A stretch of DNA of 64,000 nt from Aradus depressus (taxonomy: Eukaryota; Arthropoda; Insecta; Hemiptera; Aradidae). Below, in pieces: positions 33,066-44,877 of the stretch. The notes below the pieces were generated by a model. The model searched no databases. It saw only the letters and a list, made by a program, of their open reading frames with translations, and was not told the DNA's origin. Within the stretch, counting starts at the first letter, position 1; the number at the start of each line of letters is the position of its first letter. The DNA lies in assembly GCA_963662175.1 (NCBI GenBank), contig OY759221.1, forward strand, positions 20,757,027-20,821,026, read 5' to 3'. The position numbers were made by a program, and so were the translations under genes.

Positions 33066-33763
33066 AAATATTTCAAAATAATTTTTAAATCTAATTTTTT
33101 TATATTTCAAATAAATAAATGTTACTTATAAATGCTACAATATTCAATAAAAGAAGATAAACGAAAAAATAATGAATAAATTGATTGATTATATCATCAG
33201 AAAGGTATTTTTATATAGGGCTAAACGGCCAAATGCGAATGAAAGATTAAAAAAAAATATTGCCAGGTAGAAAATAAGAGTAGCCAAAATGGATACTTGT
33301 GAGACACCTGCTTCTAAAGGATAAATGTCAGATTAGGATAGCACCTGACGAGAGAAAAAATGGTCTTCCAGGTACGAAAGGAACAGACCTTTCCAGAAAT
33401 AATATATTGCTACAGACATTCAACTTCTGAGTCTACATGTGACTTAATAAATAATTCACACTGCAGTAAGTAACTCTTTATCTACTATTTTCCAATTGTA
33501 TACGCTTAATGATCCGGCCGGTCACACAACTGTCTTCATATAAATAATAAAAATTACTCTCTTTCAAAAGAAACAACATTACTTACAATTTAAAAAGTCA
33601 ATTCGTAATCCATAACTGTTAACCAAATACTAGAATACTGGGTCGAATAAATAAACAAAAAAAAACAAATATTTCTAATTTTTAAATTTTAACATACTGA
33701 TTAGTCAGTGTACACTAATGCAATTCATAAAACAGATGACTCAATCTCTCTTATCCAATTTAC
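33066..33763. other. Non-coding stretch
   Basis: No gene or recognised repeat. A+T-rich. Confidence 0.5.
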
Positions 33764-33777
33764 ATATATATATATAT

Positions 33778-34153
33778 CGCTCATTTGCTGCAACAACGAT
33801 ATAACTCAAAAATAAACGTTTTTGAGTTATGTGCATGGGAAGAACCATTCTCACATATACTTTTAGCGGGTAGAACGACACATCTGAGCTTCAACTGCTC
33901 GAGAAAACAATTATTGCTGCAAGAATGTCATAATTCAAATTGAGGGTAGTTATGAAGTTAAGGGAGAAATCTCAGTAAGGCCTATAGCTGTTACTGTACA
34001 TTTTATTTTATTTTATATTGTATTATTTCAATAAAACATGCTGATAAGTTATTTTCGAATGAATGCATAAAGTTATTACAAGTCAAAAGTTTGAATTGCT
34101 CCTCCTAGAAAATCAAAGTTTTTGAGTTATGTCGCTGTTGTAGCAAATGAGCG
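33778..34153. mobile_element. MITE-like element with 35-bp inverted repeats in TA-rich DNA
   Basis: Left end CGCTCATTTGCTGCAACAAC and so on to CTCAAAAA; the right end is its inverted equivalent (CGCTCATTTGCTACAACAGC), about 32 of 35 identical. Flanks are (TA)n on both sides, which hides the target duplication. The 376-bp interior is non-coding. Confidence 0.85.
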
Positions 34154-34208
34154 ACATATATATTTATTATATTATATATATATAATATTATATTATATTA
34201 TATATATA

Positions 34209-34242
<34 letters not shown>
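34154..34242. repeat. (TA)n microsatellite
   Basis: Near-pure TA run with occasional TT, directly at the right end of the inverted-repeat element. Confidence 0.95.
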
Positions 34243-34247
<5 letters not shown>

Positions 34248-35575
34248 CTAAAGCCGAGAATATTATATCCATGCATCCCTATTGGTCAGATTTTACAATG
34301 TTCTGGAACGTTTACACTTGATAACTAGATCTAAATCAATCTTTTAAGCAGCTTCACTAAGAACTAGGCATGTCATCTGTTGAGGACTTCGTGAAGAGGG
34401 TTTTCAAGACGTTTCTGGGGGACTACTACTCGAGACATCCTCCCTTCGAGACAAACTGTTTGTTTGTTTTCATAATTGTTAACCATTCTCGGAATTATCT
34501 TTTACATTCATCTTTTATTTTTATCTGTCTGTTCACTTCTATAGGCAGTCCTAGCTGGTTCTCAAGATGAGACGACACCAATCTGTTATTTTATATGTTA
34601 TTTATTTTATGTCTATATTTATACCTACTAGCATAGCTTGTAATATGCTGAACTAGTAATTAAGTAAGATTAATAACATTAAAGGAACTTAAAAACATTA
34701 AGATAACTGATTTTAATGAAACAGGTTATTTAAATAAAAATAAACAGATTGCAACTCAATAAAAAAAAACTGATTATGAAAGGTAAAATGAAGTTCTAAT
34801 GTTAATGTTTCAAAAATGGAACGACGCATGTCTATATCAAGAATAAATGCATGAAATGACCTAATAACAAACATGAAAGATTGAGTTCGTAACAATGTTA
34901 AGTTTCTCTAGGGGAATCACAAGACTCAAGTTACATCTGACGTTAAACTTTCTTGACTTAAGGTTCAAAAAGTATGCAGAAAATGTTCGAATATGGTACG
35001 ACAAGTGATGTCACATTAAATTTACAACAGACAATGTTACATGAAATTTGTAGGACCAGAACAAAAAATAATCTTTATGGATTCGGTCTTGAGAGTGTTT
35101 GTCCGTCTCTAAGCAGCCTCAAGCCCCAACGTGAAAAATTGTAGTCACATGAAACTCTGAATGTATTTGTATCTTAGTGGGAGTAAATAAACTGAACAAC
35201 GTGACCGGTTCCAGAATAATCTTCGCGCTGCGCGGCATCGCGAAAATAGCTTTATTGAAAAATAATGTTTTTATTACAAAGGTTTCAAGATTTTAAAATA
35301 AAATACAGCTCGTCAGGACTTCTGAAAGAACAGCCAAATTTGTCATTCCGAAAAATGTAAAATAAATAATGGAACCTAATCTCATTAAGGTAAGATTCGA
35401 AATTTGTTTTTGGAATTTTCGGACAAATTGGATCCGTGAGGGGCAGACTAGGTACTTTTTCATTATTATATATTTTTTTTAGATGATTGGCAACATTGAC
35501 GTGAATAATTTAGACTGTTATCTCTATGTTATCAGGACACGCTATCAAAAATCAAACCATTTATTCAACAATGAT
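34243..35575. other. Non-coding stretch of about 1.3 kb
   Basis: No gene recognised. Positions 34775-34905 match R5 (540-660). Confidence 0.5.
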
Positions 35576-35736
35576 CCACACTCTAGGGTTGTGCCGGTCC
35601 GGGAAAATTCTGTCACAGGTCCATCTGCTCCAGTGACGCCATTGGAGCAGTGACAATTAACCGGTCCAGTGACAGTCACAGAGGAGAGACCGGAGCAATT
35701 ATGTTGCCCCTGCGCGTAATCGTGTACGCGGTACGC

Positions 35737-35868
35737 CTAGCTACTTCTGTCCCCTGCGAACAGCTATTTTCCAAAGTAGGCCAGATAATATCAGAAAGAC
35801 GGACCCAATTATCACAAATGAAGGCAAGAATGCTGTTGATACTTAACATTTTTGCAGAGATATTGTGA
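35737..35868 (+). pseudogene. hAT transposase C-terminal dimerisation remnant
   Basis: The frame reads LATSVPCEQLFSKVGQIISE, RRTQLSQMKARMLLILNIFA, the conserved C-terminal hATC motif (usually 'ATSVPSERVFSKAG...RRNRLSP..'). It ends in a TGA at the expected C-terminus. Everything upstream, including the DDE residues and BED finger, is gone. Its position inside 8-bp-duplicated hAT ends confirms the element class. Confidence 0.9.
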
Positions 35869-35903
35869 AACACTTGATAAAAATAAAGAAAACGTATGTT
35901 TTT

Positions 35904-36019
35904 AAAAAATATTGTCTATTTCACAAATAATATATAATATGGGAGTACTTTCGGTATTGCTACCATCTTCAGCCACGACTTAACAAATACTGTTATTTGT
36001 GAAATAGACAATATTTTTT
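35904..36019. mobile_element. Hairpin MITE with hammerhead-like core
   Basis: 25-bp inverted arms: 'aaaaaatattgtctatttcac' plus AAAT, and the mirror at 35995-36019. The interior on the minus strand (35948-35972) has CTGAAGATGGTAGCAATACC then GAAAG. Related partial copies lie at 26545-26640 and 62150-62590. Confidence 0.85.
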
Positions 36020-36156
36020 TTAAAAGAATGCTGTTATTTTTAAGTCATAACTTTAATAAAAAATGATATGTTCATTTTTATTTATTTGGTTATTTTATTT
36101 TATGTTCTTTGTTCCATTGTAATAAATGTCTATATTACAACTGAGTGTATATTACT

Positions 36157-36304
36157 AATTGAGTGGTTGACGCGAGTATTGAGCCCACGTCAGCGTTGAG
36201 CCTCATGGAAGAAGGTTCTAACAGCCACCAGTAGTTCTCGACATGGCAGCGGTAGGAAGTGTTATTTTGGCGTTTAGAACCTTTTTCGCGTCAACCACTC
36301 AATT
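36157..36304. mobile_element. MITE of 148 bp
   Basis: Inverted ends AATTGAGTGGTTGACGCGA (36157-36175; mirror at 36286-36304) are identical over 19 bp. The interior is G+C-richer (CCCACGTCAGCGTTGAGCC) and non-coding. Confidence 0.88.
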
Positions 36305-36838
36305 ATTGACCTACCTTTCATAATTTAATTATAGTTATTGCTACATAATTATAATAATAACACATTTATTTCTAGATATTATTCTAATAATTTATATTAT
36401 GCCCCCCTTCTGCCTGCAGTACCAGGTACCGGTACTGGTATAGGAATAACCGCATGAGGATTGAATTTTTATGTCATAGCATGTTCAATGTTCAATATAA
36501 GACTCAGTTAAAGGAAATTAAAATAATGAAGGAAGGAGGGGATTTTGAAATCGGCGCGCTTTTTCCGCCAAGCGGCATTTTGTTTCGGATTGTCCAGTCA
36601 CAGATCCCAAAAAAAAAAACAGGAGGGGAAACTGGAGTGACGGCAATCTCGATCCGAGTACCGGTAGAGCGGAACAGGAGCAGAGATCGTTGAGAAAATC
36701 CTACCTCCTAAGGTCTGTTTCCACTGCTTCTGCTCCAAACGGTAATTTCAAACCAATGGAGCAGGTAGCAACTGCTCCGGCCCGAGATTAGGTGACACGT
36801 CACTGCTCCAGCTGTACCGTCCCACCCCTACCACACTC

Positions 36839-38605
36839 TCCTCACAAATCCACTCCGACGCCTTAAGCGAGCATGGCATAGGGACCTGCTCTAGGACTAG
36901 TCTGGACTCTTTTTTCGGATATGCACTTGACAAATTATCGTACTTACTAAAGGAAAATGTTACGTCGATGTAAATATGCAAATGGTATGTCGTAAATCAC
37001 AAAACAAACCTAACAAATAGAACTAGTTGACAAAGATAACTTTCATTTGGGTTGTTTTTTTATCAAACAAGTCTAGATATCTCGGATAATAGACCAGGTA
37101 TCGATTTGAAATTTTGACTATAAATTATCTAGACGCCATTGATGCTAAAAACGCATGTGCCCCTTTTCCATCTATGGCCTCAATTGTTTTATTTATTTAT
37201 TACAAGTTTCCACAATCTGTCCACGTTTCTTTACTCTAATATTTTCCTCTGAATTTCAATTCATGATATTTAATAAACGTTTTTGGTCAATGAAGTTGAA
37301 CAATGAGATTTATGAATGTAAGACGTAACAGAGAGTTGTAAGGAGGAGAGAGACTATTCAATTCCCAAGAGGGGAAATCGAAGTAATAATTACAGATGTA
37401 TGATAAAAAAAAATGTCAGTTTATGTTGCAGAGATAGTGGAACGTCTGAAGGAAATGAGATGATATCCGGGACTATTTTGTTAAACATTTGAATACATCT
37501 TGACGTACTTCATATGAAGTGATACCCCTTGATGGAAAAATAAACTGAAGTGCTTTAAATATTAAGATTTTTTTTAAAAATAATAGTAAGTTTTATTGAT
37601 GGAGCTGAGCCCAATATACGATTTACAATTGCCTAAGTATACTTTTTTAAATACATTTACATACTAAAAAAACAATAATATTAATAATAAACGTATAAGA
37701 AAATATTTACTTATTTATTATATCTGAAGAAGAATAACAATAACTAAGCGTGATTATTCAACGAGAATAATAATAATATGATAAAATTGAACAGAAAATA
37801 AAAGCTTTAATTTAAACAACATACATTTATAAATTTGATACAATAAGAATGTATTGTAATACAATACATGTTACAATAACCAAGAAATGAATAAGACAAA
37901 TAGAAGAAGAAAAGAAAAATATATATAAACCATTTAAAATAGTTAATAATAGAAAACAAATAATAATAAATAATGAGAAAATAAAATGGAACTAATAACA
38001 ACAATAGTATAATTTAAAAATAATAGAATAGAATTAAATAAAAAGATATGCGAAAGAAAAAATAATAATACTTACAGAAAATAAATAAAAGGGAAATTCT
38101 AGAATGTAGGTAAAATTTAAACAATTAATAATTAAAAAATATGAGTACGGTAAATAATAAAAACATATTTATAAACTCAGTTAATTAAGACAGAGGAAAA
38201 ATATAAAAAGTGTACAAAACTATACATCATGTTCATGACCAGAAACACTAAACACCCGAGATAATAATAATAATCGTATTATAATAACATAAATACTACA
38301 TATAGAGATAATCTTTAAAAATAAAAATTAAATGAAGTTGTAGTAAACTCTTGTTTTAAAATGGGAATGCTAATATTGAAATTTAGGCACAGTAAATTGG
38401 GCCTTATTATCCCTTATTAATATAATGGTAAAATTTAGATGCAGCATTTCTGTGTTGTGGTTGGGGGGCGTAGTCATAAGAGTTTTGCATGGAGGGTTCA
38501 TAAAACTTAAATATACTCTTACATCACTCTCATAAGTAAACCATGAAATTATTTAGTAGTTGATATAGTAACACAAATCTTTATAGTAATAGATACAATT
38601 GATAA
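36839..38605. other. Non-coding stretch of about 1.8 kb
   Basis: No gene recognised. From about 37560 to 38340 it is low-complexity A+T-rich DNA with many AATAA repeats. 37193-37230 shares a short repeat with 20885-20935. Confidence 0.55.
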
Positions 38606-39006
38606 AAAGTAGTTGGTGAACCACCTGCTATGTACTTCCTCAAAAGGAATTAAACTATTTACTTTTCGCTCCCTCTCTAGAACCAGTTGACCGTTTGCGC
38701 TAATATTTTACAGTTGACTTACATAGGGACTGCAAAATCCTCATACTAAATTTTTTGTCGATAAATTTATTACGTCAGCAGTTTTTAGGATTTTTGAATT
38801 GAGCCCTCTTCCCCTGATTTGACAGGTTATAGGTTATATTGGGTTTTGACATTAAATATAAAATTTCATGTCGATATATTCATTCAATCGGGAGTTATCT
38901 TGTTCACAGACTTACAAACAGACAGCATTTTTTGTTTCTTATTTGGAATCTAGCGGTCGGAAAACATGAAATTTCGTTGAATACTACGCATAACTTCATA
39001 TAGTCC
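38606..39006 (+). repeat. R1 nearly full copy
   Basis: Starts 'aaaaagtagttggtgaaccacctg', a decayed R1 palindrome, continues 'cgctccctctctagaaccagttgaccgtttgcgctaa', 'tttgtcgataaatttattacgtcagcag', 'ttcatgtcgatatattcattc', 'gggagttatcttgttcacagac', and ends 'aacatgaaatttcgttg...cataacttcatatagtccgac'. Confidence 0.8.
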
Positions 39007-39592
39007 GACAAATAATACTCAATGTACAGACAGTCTCACAAATTTATTTACACATATTTATATATGTATAGTAACCTAAGTGATTCCAAACTAGTAGATT
39101 GAAACTTAAAAAAAAAATCAAGTATGTAGGATCATTATTGTATATTTGTTCATTCCTAAATAAATAAATATAGTTAAAAATTTGTCTTCATAAGCGAAAG
39201 ACCGATCTAGTAGTAGGCTATAAAGCCCGGGCATGTGTCACAAAACCAACAAACAAGCACGTTTTGTAGAACAATTACCAGACCTGTCCTTAATGTAACA
39301 TTTTAACAATATTATCGATAAATTGTGGAATTTTAATTGAGAGACTAAGGTCGATGACTTGTCCGATAAATATCAGTATATTTAAGGGGTCTTTGAGCCT
39401 ATTGTCCTGAGACCAGAGATGCAAAATACCGATAATCTGAACAATTATAGACTTAACGATTGGATAGAAAACATACCACTAACTGCATTTTCGAAAATAT
39501 CTCTTATAAGTTCCTATATTGCCGTTTTTATAATTAAAAAGCTGTGTTTTCCGACTAAATCCCAGAGAGTTTAAAAACTTTACGGTAAGTTA
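39007..39592. other. Non-coding stretch with SINE1 tail fragment
   Basis: 39189-39252 is a short plus-strand SINE1 end ('tagtagtaggctataaagcccgggcatgtgtcac'). The rest is unrecognised. Confidence 0.6.
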
Positions 39593-39727
39593 GTTAATCA
39601 GTTAGTTATTATGACTAATGCCCGGGCTTTAACTTCGAGGTCATATTGCCTATTACCAAAGCCCTCTTTCGTCACTCTAGTGAACATGAGCTCGATTCTA
39701 CGATGGGAGTCCTAAATTTTGTCTAAT
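39593..39727 (-). repeat. SINE1 3' fragment (minus)
   Basis: Plus strand 'agttagttattatgactaatgcccgggctttaac' to 'gggagtcctaaattttgtcta'. Head and centre are absent. Tetramer-type tail (GTTAGTTA). Confidence 0.88.
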
Positions 39728-41200
39728 TTCATCTTCCTATGGTAACATTTGTTTGAATAGTGCAGAAAAATAAAATGTCTTAGAGGAAAAACCAACAGAC
39801 AAGGTAAACCTTAGAAATAAAAAAATTGTTAAGATCATAACTGCATAAATTAAGACAATTCTTCAAAAGCTCTATCGTCAATAGCCGAAAAAACACATTT
39901 TCATACACTGAAGGTTGGTTAACTCAAAACCTGTCTATTGTAAACAAAACATTATGAATCCTTCTGAAATGTAACTTAATTCTCCACAATTTTATTTCAC
40001 TAATTTTTGTTAAAAACACATACTTTCTGAGATATCTGCAAAAATGTTTTAAAAAACATTATGTTTAATGGTTTTTGGGCTCTATTTTTTTAATGGCATT
40101 TTTGGAGCCACGTTATTAGTAAATTTTTTGTTCAAAATTAAATTTCCTATAAGATTCCCATGTATCGACATATCAACTTATTAATGTTAACTAGCTAAGT
40201 CCTATTTTATATATAAATAATAAGATTTAGCTTGTTTACATGTAAGAACTGGTTAGCAACGTTTGTATAGTTACAATGTTATTGACACTGGCAGGAGGGC
40301 GTCAGGAGTGGGTGTCATGGCCAGACCGGATGAATTTCCTTTTTCATACTCGACGCCCCACGCCCTATCTTGGCAACATATGAGCCCATCTGTGTTCACC
40401 AGCACACCCTAAATCGCAACCTACATTAAACATATATATTATATGTTGTAGAGCTTGTAGCTCTAGTATTAATTATTTTAGACTTCAAAAGAAATCAAGA
40501 ATAATAAAAATATATTCATACATACATATGTATGTACTATCTATTTATACAAAAACAATTTATTTTTTATTTGACATTTCCTCTCTTCGAAGAGTTTTTT
40601 CTCTAAATGCAGTTCTAGGTTGAATAACGTGTTTACCTCTCCTGCATTATTTCTCGATAAGAAACAGTATTTCAAAATTTTCAAATGAAACAAAACCATT
40701 CATATGTTGCCCGATCTAATTCGAGTCCCTCCGTCAGAAAAAAGGCATTTTGGCATTTTGGTTTGTATTATCAGCCCAATTTTTCAATAATGCTTTTTTG
40801 TTTTTTAAATTATTTGCACTTTGCGTCTTACCTACTGTAAATCTCGAAGCAAGGGCCCGAACACCGTGTTTTTTCTATTCTCTGACACTTATAATTAAAA
40901 AAAATGTTTTTCTTTTAAAGTTAAAACAGTTTTCTTTACATGTATTTTTCCATTCATTTTGCTTCAAACGCCAAGAACCGACTGTTTGGTTGAGGACGAG
41001 AGATCGTAAAAGAACCGAGTATCGGATTCTAAGTAGACTAAAAGTACAAATTTCATCGTTCAGCGTAAACAAGACAGGCAACAGTTGTCAAAGGGGAGGC
41101 TGTCAGTTTATAGGAGACTTTCTGGTTAGAAGAAAGGGGAACTCATTATCCGTGTCCATTTAATAGTGTCCGGTTAACAGACGTAGAGAACAGTACGAAA
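39728..41200. other. Non-coding stretch of about 1.5 kb
   Basis: No gene. A 137-codon frame at 40750-41163 has no family motif and leads directly into a pogo-type end, so it is probably element interior. Positions 40255-40400 are G+C-richer (CAGGAGGGCGTCAGGAGTGG) without motif. Confidence 0.5.
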
Positions 41201-41270
41201 CTTATGCATGATGCCGGGGAATTCAAAATTGTCCGTTAAATAGAGATGTCCGCTTAGAGAGATTCCACTG
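41160..41270. mobile_element. Pogo/Tigger 3' terminus, left end not found
   Basis: Inverted, the end reads CAGTGGAATCTCTCTAAGCG then GACATCTCTATTTAACGGAC, a Tigger-like terminus followed by TA (41271-41272). Interior repeats of 'gtccggttaa/gtccgttaa' precede it. No matching left end was seen upstream, so the copy is probably 5'-truncated. Confidence 0.7.
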
Positions 41271-41272
41271 TA

Positions 41273-41584
41273 TTGACATTTCAAATATCCATTGCCCTTT
41301 CAGCTTTAAAAATCTTCTCGGGAGGTGTATAACAAAATCCTTTGTTTCCTGTTCGATATCAAAATGAGTGTCTAGATTACCCAAATTATTTTCCCATCAT
41401 GCATCTTATTTAGGATCTTTTTCGTTTTTCATCTAATCAACTTATTGGTTTATCGTTTTTTTAATGATTTAGTGAGGAGTGATTATTTCACAGGTTCTAC
41501 ATCAAACATAATTTGTAAGTAATTTAAAAAGGTAAAATCAATAAATTAAATGAAAGTGTACAATAAATAAATAACTATTTAAAA
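41273..41584. other. Non-coding stretch
   Basis: Nothing recognised. Confidence 0.5.
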
Positions 41585-41805
41585 ATTAACAATTTAAAAT
41601 TTCATGGACGCAGACGGTTACGTTATTCCTGTCCCCCATCTGAGTCACAACTCTTTTTGAGTAGATATATCTATATTTATTATACAGTTTATTCTGTTTT
41701 CCTTTTCAAATTATTTATTTAATAAATATTTTATCTAACAGTCTGATAATGAGAACAACCTCGAAAGCCGGTTAGCACAAAATAATAACAATCTGTGAGA
41801 GTTTT
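41585..41805 (+). repeat. R4 dispersed repeat, second copy
   Basis: Matches 3580-3830, including TTATTCCTGTCCCCCATCTG and the end CTGATAATGAGAACAACCTC then GAAAGCCGG (41753-41781), which has the hammerhead-like layout. Confidence 0.7.
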
Positions 41806-41867
41806 TTTTGCAATCTGAGAAAGAACAATAACTAATAAAGCATAGCAACTTGCAACTGACACTAAAT

Positions 41868-42124
41868 AGTTATGGTGACTCATGCCCTGGCTTTAACTAT
41901 GAGGTCATATCGCCTACTACCAGAGCGCGCTCTTGTCATGACACGGTGGACATGAGCTCCGTCTCTACTGCGGGAATCCTAAATTTTGCCTACTCAAAAT
42001 TTTTATTCACCTCGGGTGTGGTCTTCACGAGTATCTGACATTATACAGGCTTGGGATCATCACTTAACGTCCCATCCGAAGGACGTCGTGCTCAAGGTTT
42101 TTTCACCTCCCAGATAAAAAAACC
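41868..42124 (-). mobile_element. SINE1 copy lacking the tRNA-like head
   Basis: Plus strand 'tagttatggtgactcatgccctggctttaac' through 'cctcccagataaaaaaacc'. The head with boxes A and B is missing. Diverged. Confidence 0.88.
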
Positions 42125-42174
42125 TATATAAAAAATTTATATTACATATATGTATAGTATATTATTACAGCATC

Positions 42175-42365
42175 ACTTCTCCCATTTATTTTTTGCCTTC
42201 ACAAAAAATAGGAATTACAAACGTTTCTAGAAGCACCCCCATCATCAGTATCTATAATACATGTGATCTTTATGATAACTATTCCTTCTGTCAATCAGAA
42301 TTTTCTTTTTATAAAAAATATTTATTGAGTCGACTTCTATGTTTAAACATTTTGTCAAAGAGGTT
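42175..42365 (-). repeat. Single arm of the 21275-21660 foldback
   Basis: Plus strand 'cttctcccatttattttttgccttc', 'aaacgtttctagaagcacccccatcatcag' and 'aaaatatttattgagtcgacttctatgtttaaac' match one arm of the foldback. The hammerhead-like motif is on the minus strand, 42222-42248, with a partly broken hairpin. Confidence 0.85.
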
Positions 42366-43726
42366 TTGAAAATTTAAAAAATAAATGGAAAAAGTGATGC
42401 AATAATAATATATGAATTCAGAATCTTATTAAACAACCGAAAAAGTAACTCAAAATTAATAAATTGGCCGAGATTATTGATTGAGGCTGTCTACAAATAT
42501 TATGTAAATCCTGTAGTTTATTAAAATAGCTTTTATTTACCAGTGCATCATGAACTACTGACGACGAGATCCTGTTTTGAGTTTTAGCTTTGAAGGAAAT
42601 AGTCATAGGATGTGATTTTTAATACTTTATTTTTATTTTATTTATTGTTTAATTAAAATTATTCAGTTATGATTGGCATTTTTAAACATTAATTATAAAA
42701 TATAAATGTATGTTATATATTAAATATAAAAAATAAACAAATATATATACTTTTAATTAATCATACTCCTCGGAGAGAAATAGTATTCGCTACTGTCTGC
42801 AATATCTAGCGGCAACAGTAAGAACTAAATGCATCTTTTCATTTCTATATTCCATGAAAACCCGGTGAATATTATGATAAAGCAATAAATGAATTAATGT
42901 TTATTATTAAATTTTTATTAATTATTACAAGTAATGTTTCATAATGAACACATTTTTAAAAACCTTATAAGATACAACCTCCTTTTACAAAAACATTAAA
43001 TAAAAAAATTAAATTGTACTCCTAATCATGGTTTTCTTAATAATTTAATTTCACTAACGAAAAATTTAGCTTTAGCATTGCCTTACTAAATGTGTTGCAT
43101 AATGGCATAATGCAAGTGGGGCCTCAAATTCTCAGAAAATGGCAATGAACATTTCTTTTAAAAGCTTAAAATACTACTTATACATGAGATTAAATTCCTT
43201 CAATTTTTTAAAAATATATGTAAGAACCTAATTTTCTAAGATAACTTCATTAGACAGAGACAATTGATGTTTAAAACTGCAAATTCTAAAATTCCGTTTA
43301 CAATAAAAAGTTTTTTAAATATTGGTCTCGATGAGCACTAAAGCTGTTTAAAATTTCATTCCTGTAATTTCAAAATTAAATTACATCAGCATGAATATAT
43401 ATAGGAGTTTTGTTTAAAATTGAATTATTTTCTTCAATATGGACAGGAAATTAGTATCCCATTCTCAATTGAGAACGTTAGTAGTAGGTTATATGTAGCA
43501 GGTTCACAGCATAAAAATTGAATAAGTAGGTATACCAAATTCTCTTGATATCGATATATTAGTATCGAAGATTTGAAGAACCACAGGGGATATATTATAC
43601 ATATTGAAATGGTCTCCATATATATAATATATATCCAAAAATCTCAACTTTGATGAAAGTACAAGGAGTTGTCCACCCACAAGTTTATTTGGCTGAGCCA
43701 GCTTTAGTCAGATTGGACCATTTTCA
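42366..43726. other. A+T-rich non-coding stretch of about 1.4 kb
   Basis: No gene or named repeat recognised. Confidence 0.5.
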
Positions 43727-43912
43727 GTTAGTTATTATAACACATGCCCGGGCTTTAACTACGAGGTCATATCGCCTATTATCAACTCTGGAGTCCGACT
43801 GCATAATGTAAATCCTAAATTTTGCCTTCCCTGGTTTATTCGCCTAGGGTAGTCTTTAACGGATATCTGACTTGGTAGGAATGCGAGATCATCGGTTAAT
43901 GTCGTGCAAGGT
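43727..43912 (-). repeat. SINE1 partial copy (minus)
   Basis: Plus strand 'cagttagttattataacacatgcccgggctttaac' to 'tttaacggatatctgacttggtagg'. The left half (head) is missing. Tetramer-type tail. Confidence 0.85.
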
Positions 43913-44391
43913 TTCAGCAATATAGTTTCAATAGTTTCCAAGATATCGGAGGAGGAGAATATTGACAGATATTATACCGTCCACAAAACCCTAAAAATGA
44001 TCTATTGTCATAAAAAATTTAAAAGAAAGTTTTATAGAAAGTTAAAGCTAAGAAGGTTATCAGTCTGATGAATGTGGCGGGACGCCACTCGACTCGCCGG
44101 CCTCCAGACAGCCCGATCAGGCAGTTCAACTCAAGGTCAGCCTGCACATAGTTTTACAAAATGTATCATTTTCCAATATACTTCTTTCGCCAAGGGAGCG
44201 GAGATAAATTTTCCATTACCTCTGCGTCACTGTCCCCAAACCGGTATCTACATCTTCTGGGGAGACCACCAGCTCGTCTTGACCTATTGAAATTGTTGCC
44301 AATATGATCCATAAGGCTCATCATTAAAAATCCTACGTATGCTCACATACTTTTTTAAAAAAACCTTTAGTGTACAACTTCAAATATAGGT
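43913..44391. other. Non-coding stretch
   Basis: Positions 44070-44290 are less A+T-rich but show no protein family. Confidence 0.45.
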
Positions 44392-44727
44392 TTAGGTTTT
44401 ATGACTCATGTCCGGGCTTTAACTACGAGGTCATATCGCCTACTACCAGAGCGCTCATCACTCTGGTGGACATGAGCCCGACTCTCCTATGGGTGTCCTA
44501 AATTTTGCCTATCCTAAATTTTTATTCATCTAGGGTGGGGTCTTTAACGAGTACCTGATATCGTAGAGGCTCGGGAACATCGCTTAACGTCCCATCCGAA
44601 GGACGGCGTGCTTAAGTTTATTTTACCTCCCAGATAAAATAAACTAAGGGCCTCGGTCGGGTTTCGAACTCACGATCTTGAGCTCAGAAGGCAAGCACGC
44701 ATACCACTGAGCTACCGGCGCCCTCTA
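44392..44727 (-). mobile_element. SINE1 full-length copy (minus)
   Basis: Intact head (plus strand GTTTCGAACTC for box B, CCACTGAGCTACCGGCGCCC for box A), full body and tail AGGTTTAGGTTTTATGACTC. One of the better-preserved copies. Confidence 0.93.
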
Positions 44728-44877
44728 TACTATATAATAAAATGTTAAATAAATATAATAAAATAACATAAAGAGAAGAAACAGTGTTACATGTTTAAAA
44801 GAGTAGGTATTTAAATATTAATAACTTTTTTATTTTTTATTCAGTTTTAAAGGAGGGTGCGCCTTGAATTGTAGCAA

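Larger units (their letters stand above)
35584..36830. mobile_element. hAT element with 8-bp target duplication, carrying nested MITEs
   Basis: Perfect duplication CCACACTC at 35576-35583 and 36831-36838. Ends TAGGGTTGTGCCGGTCCGGG and, inverted, TAGGGGTGGGACGGTACAGC share TAGGG-TG-G-CGGT-C. Inside are a transposase remnant (35737-35868), a hairpin MITE (35904-36019) and a second MITE (36157-36304). Without the two MITEs the element would be about 980 bp, much shorter than an autonomous hAT. Confidence 0.88.

Noticed and set aside
34370..34570. 66-codon frame starting MSSVEDFVKRVFKTFLGDYY
   Set aside because: The first 25 residues look protein-like, but no family could be named and the remainder is low-complexity.
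40750..41163. 137-codon frame with hydrophobic start
   Set aside because: No recognisable domain and it leads into a pogo-type terminus, so it is probably element interior.
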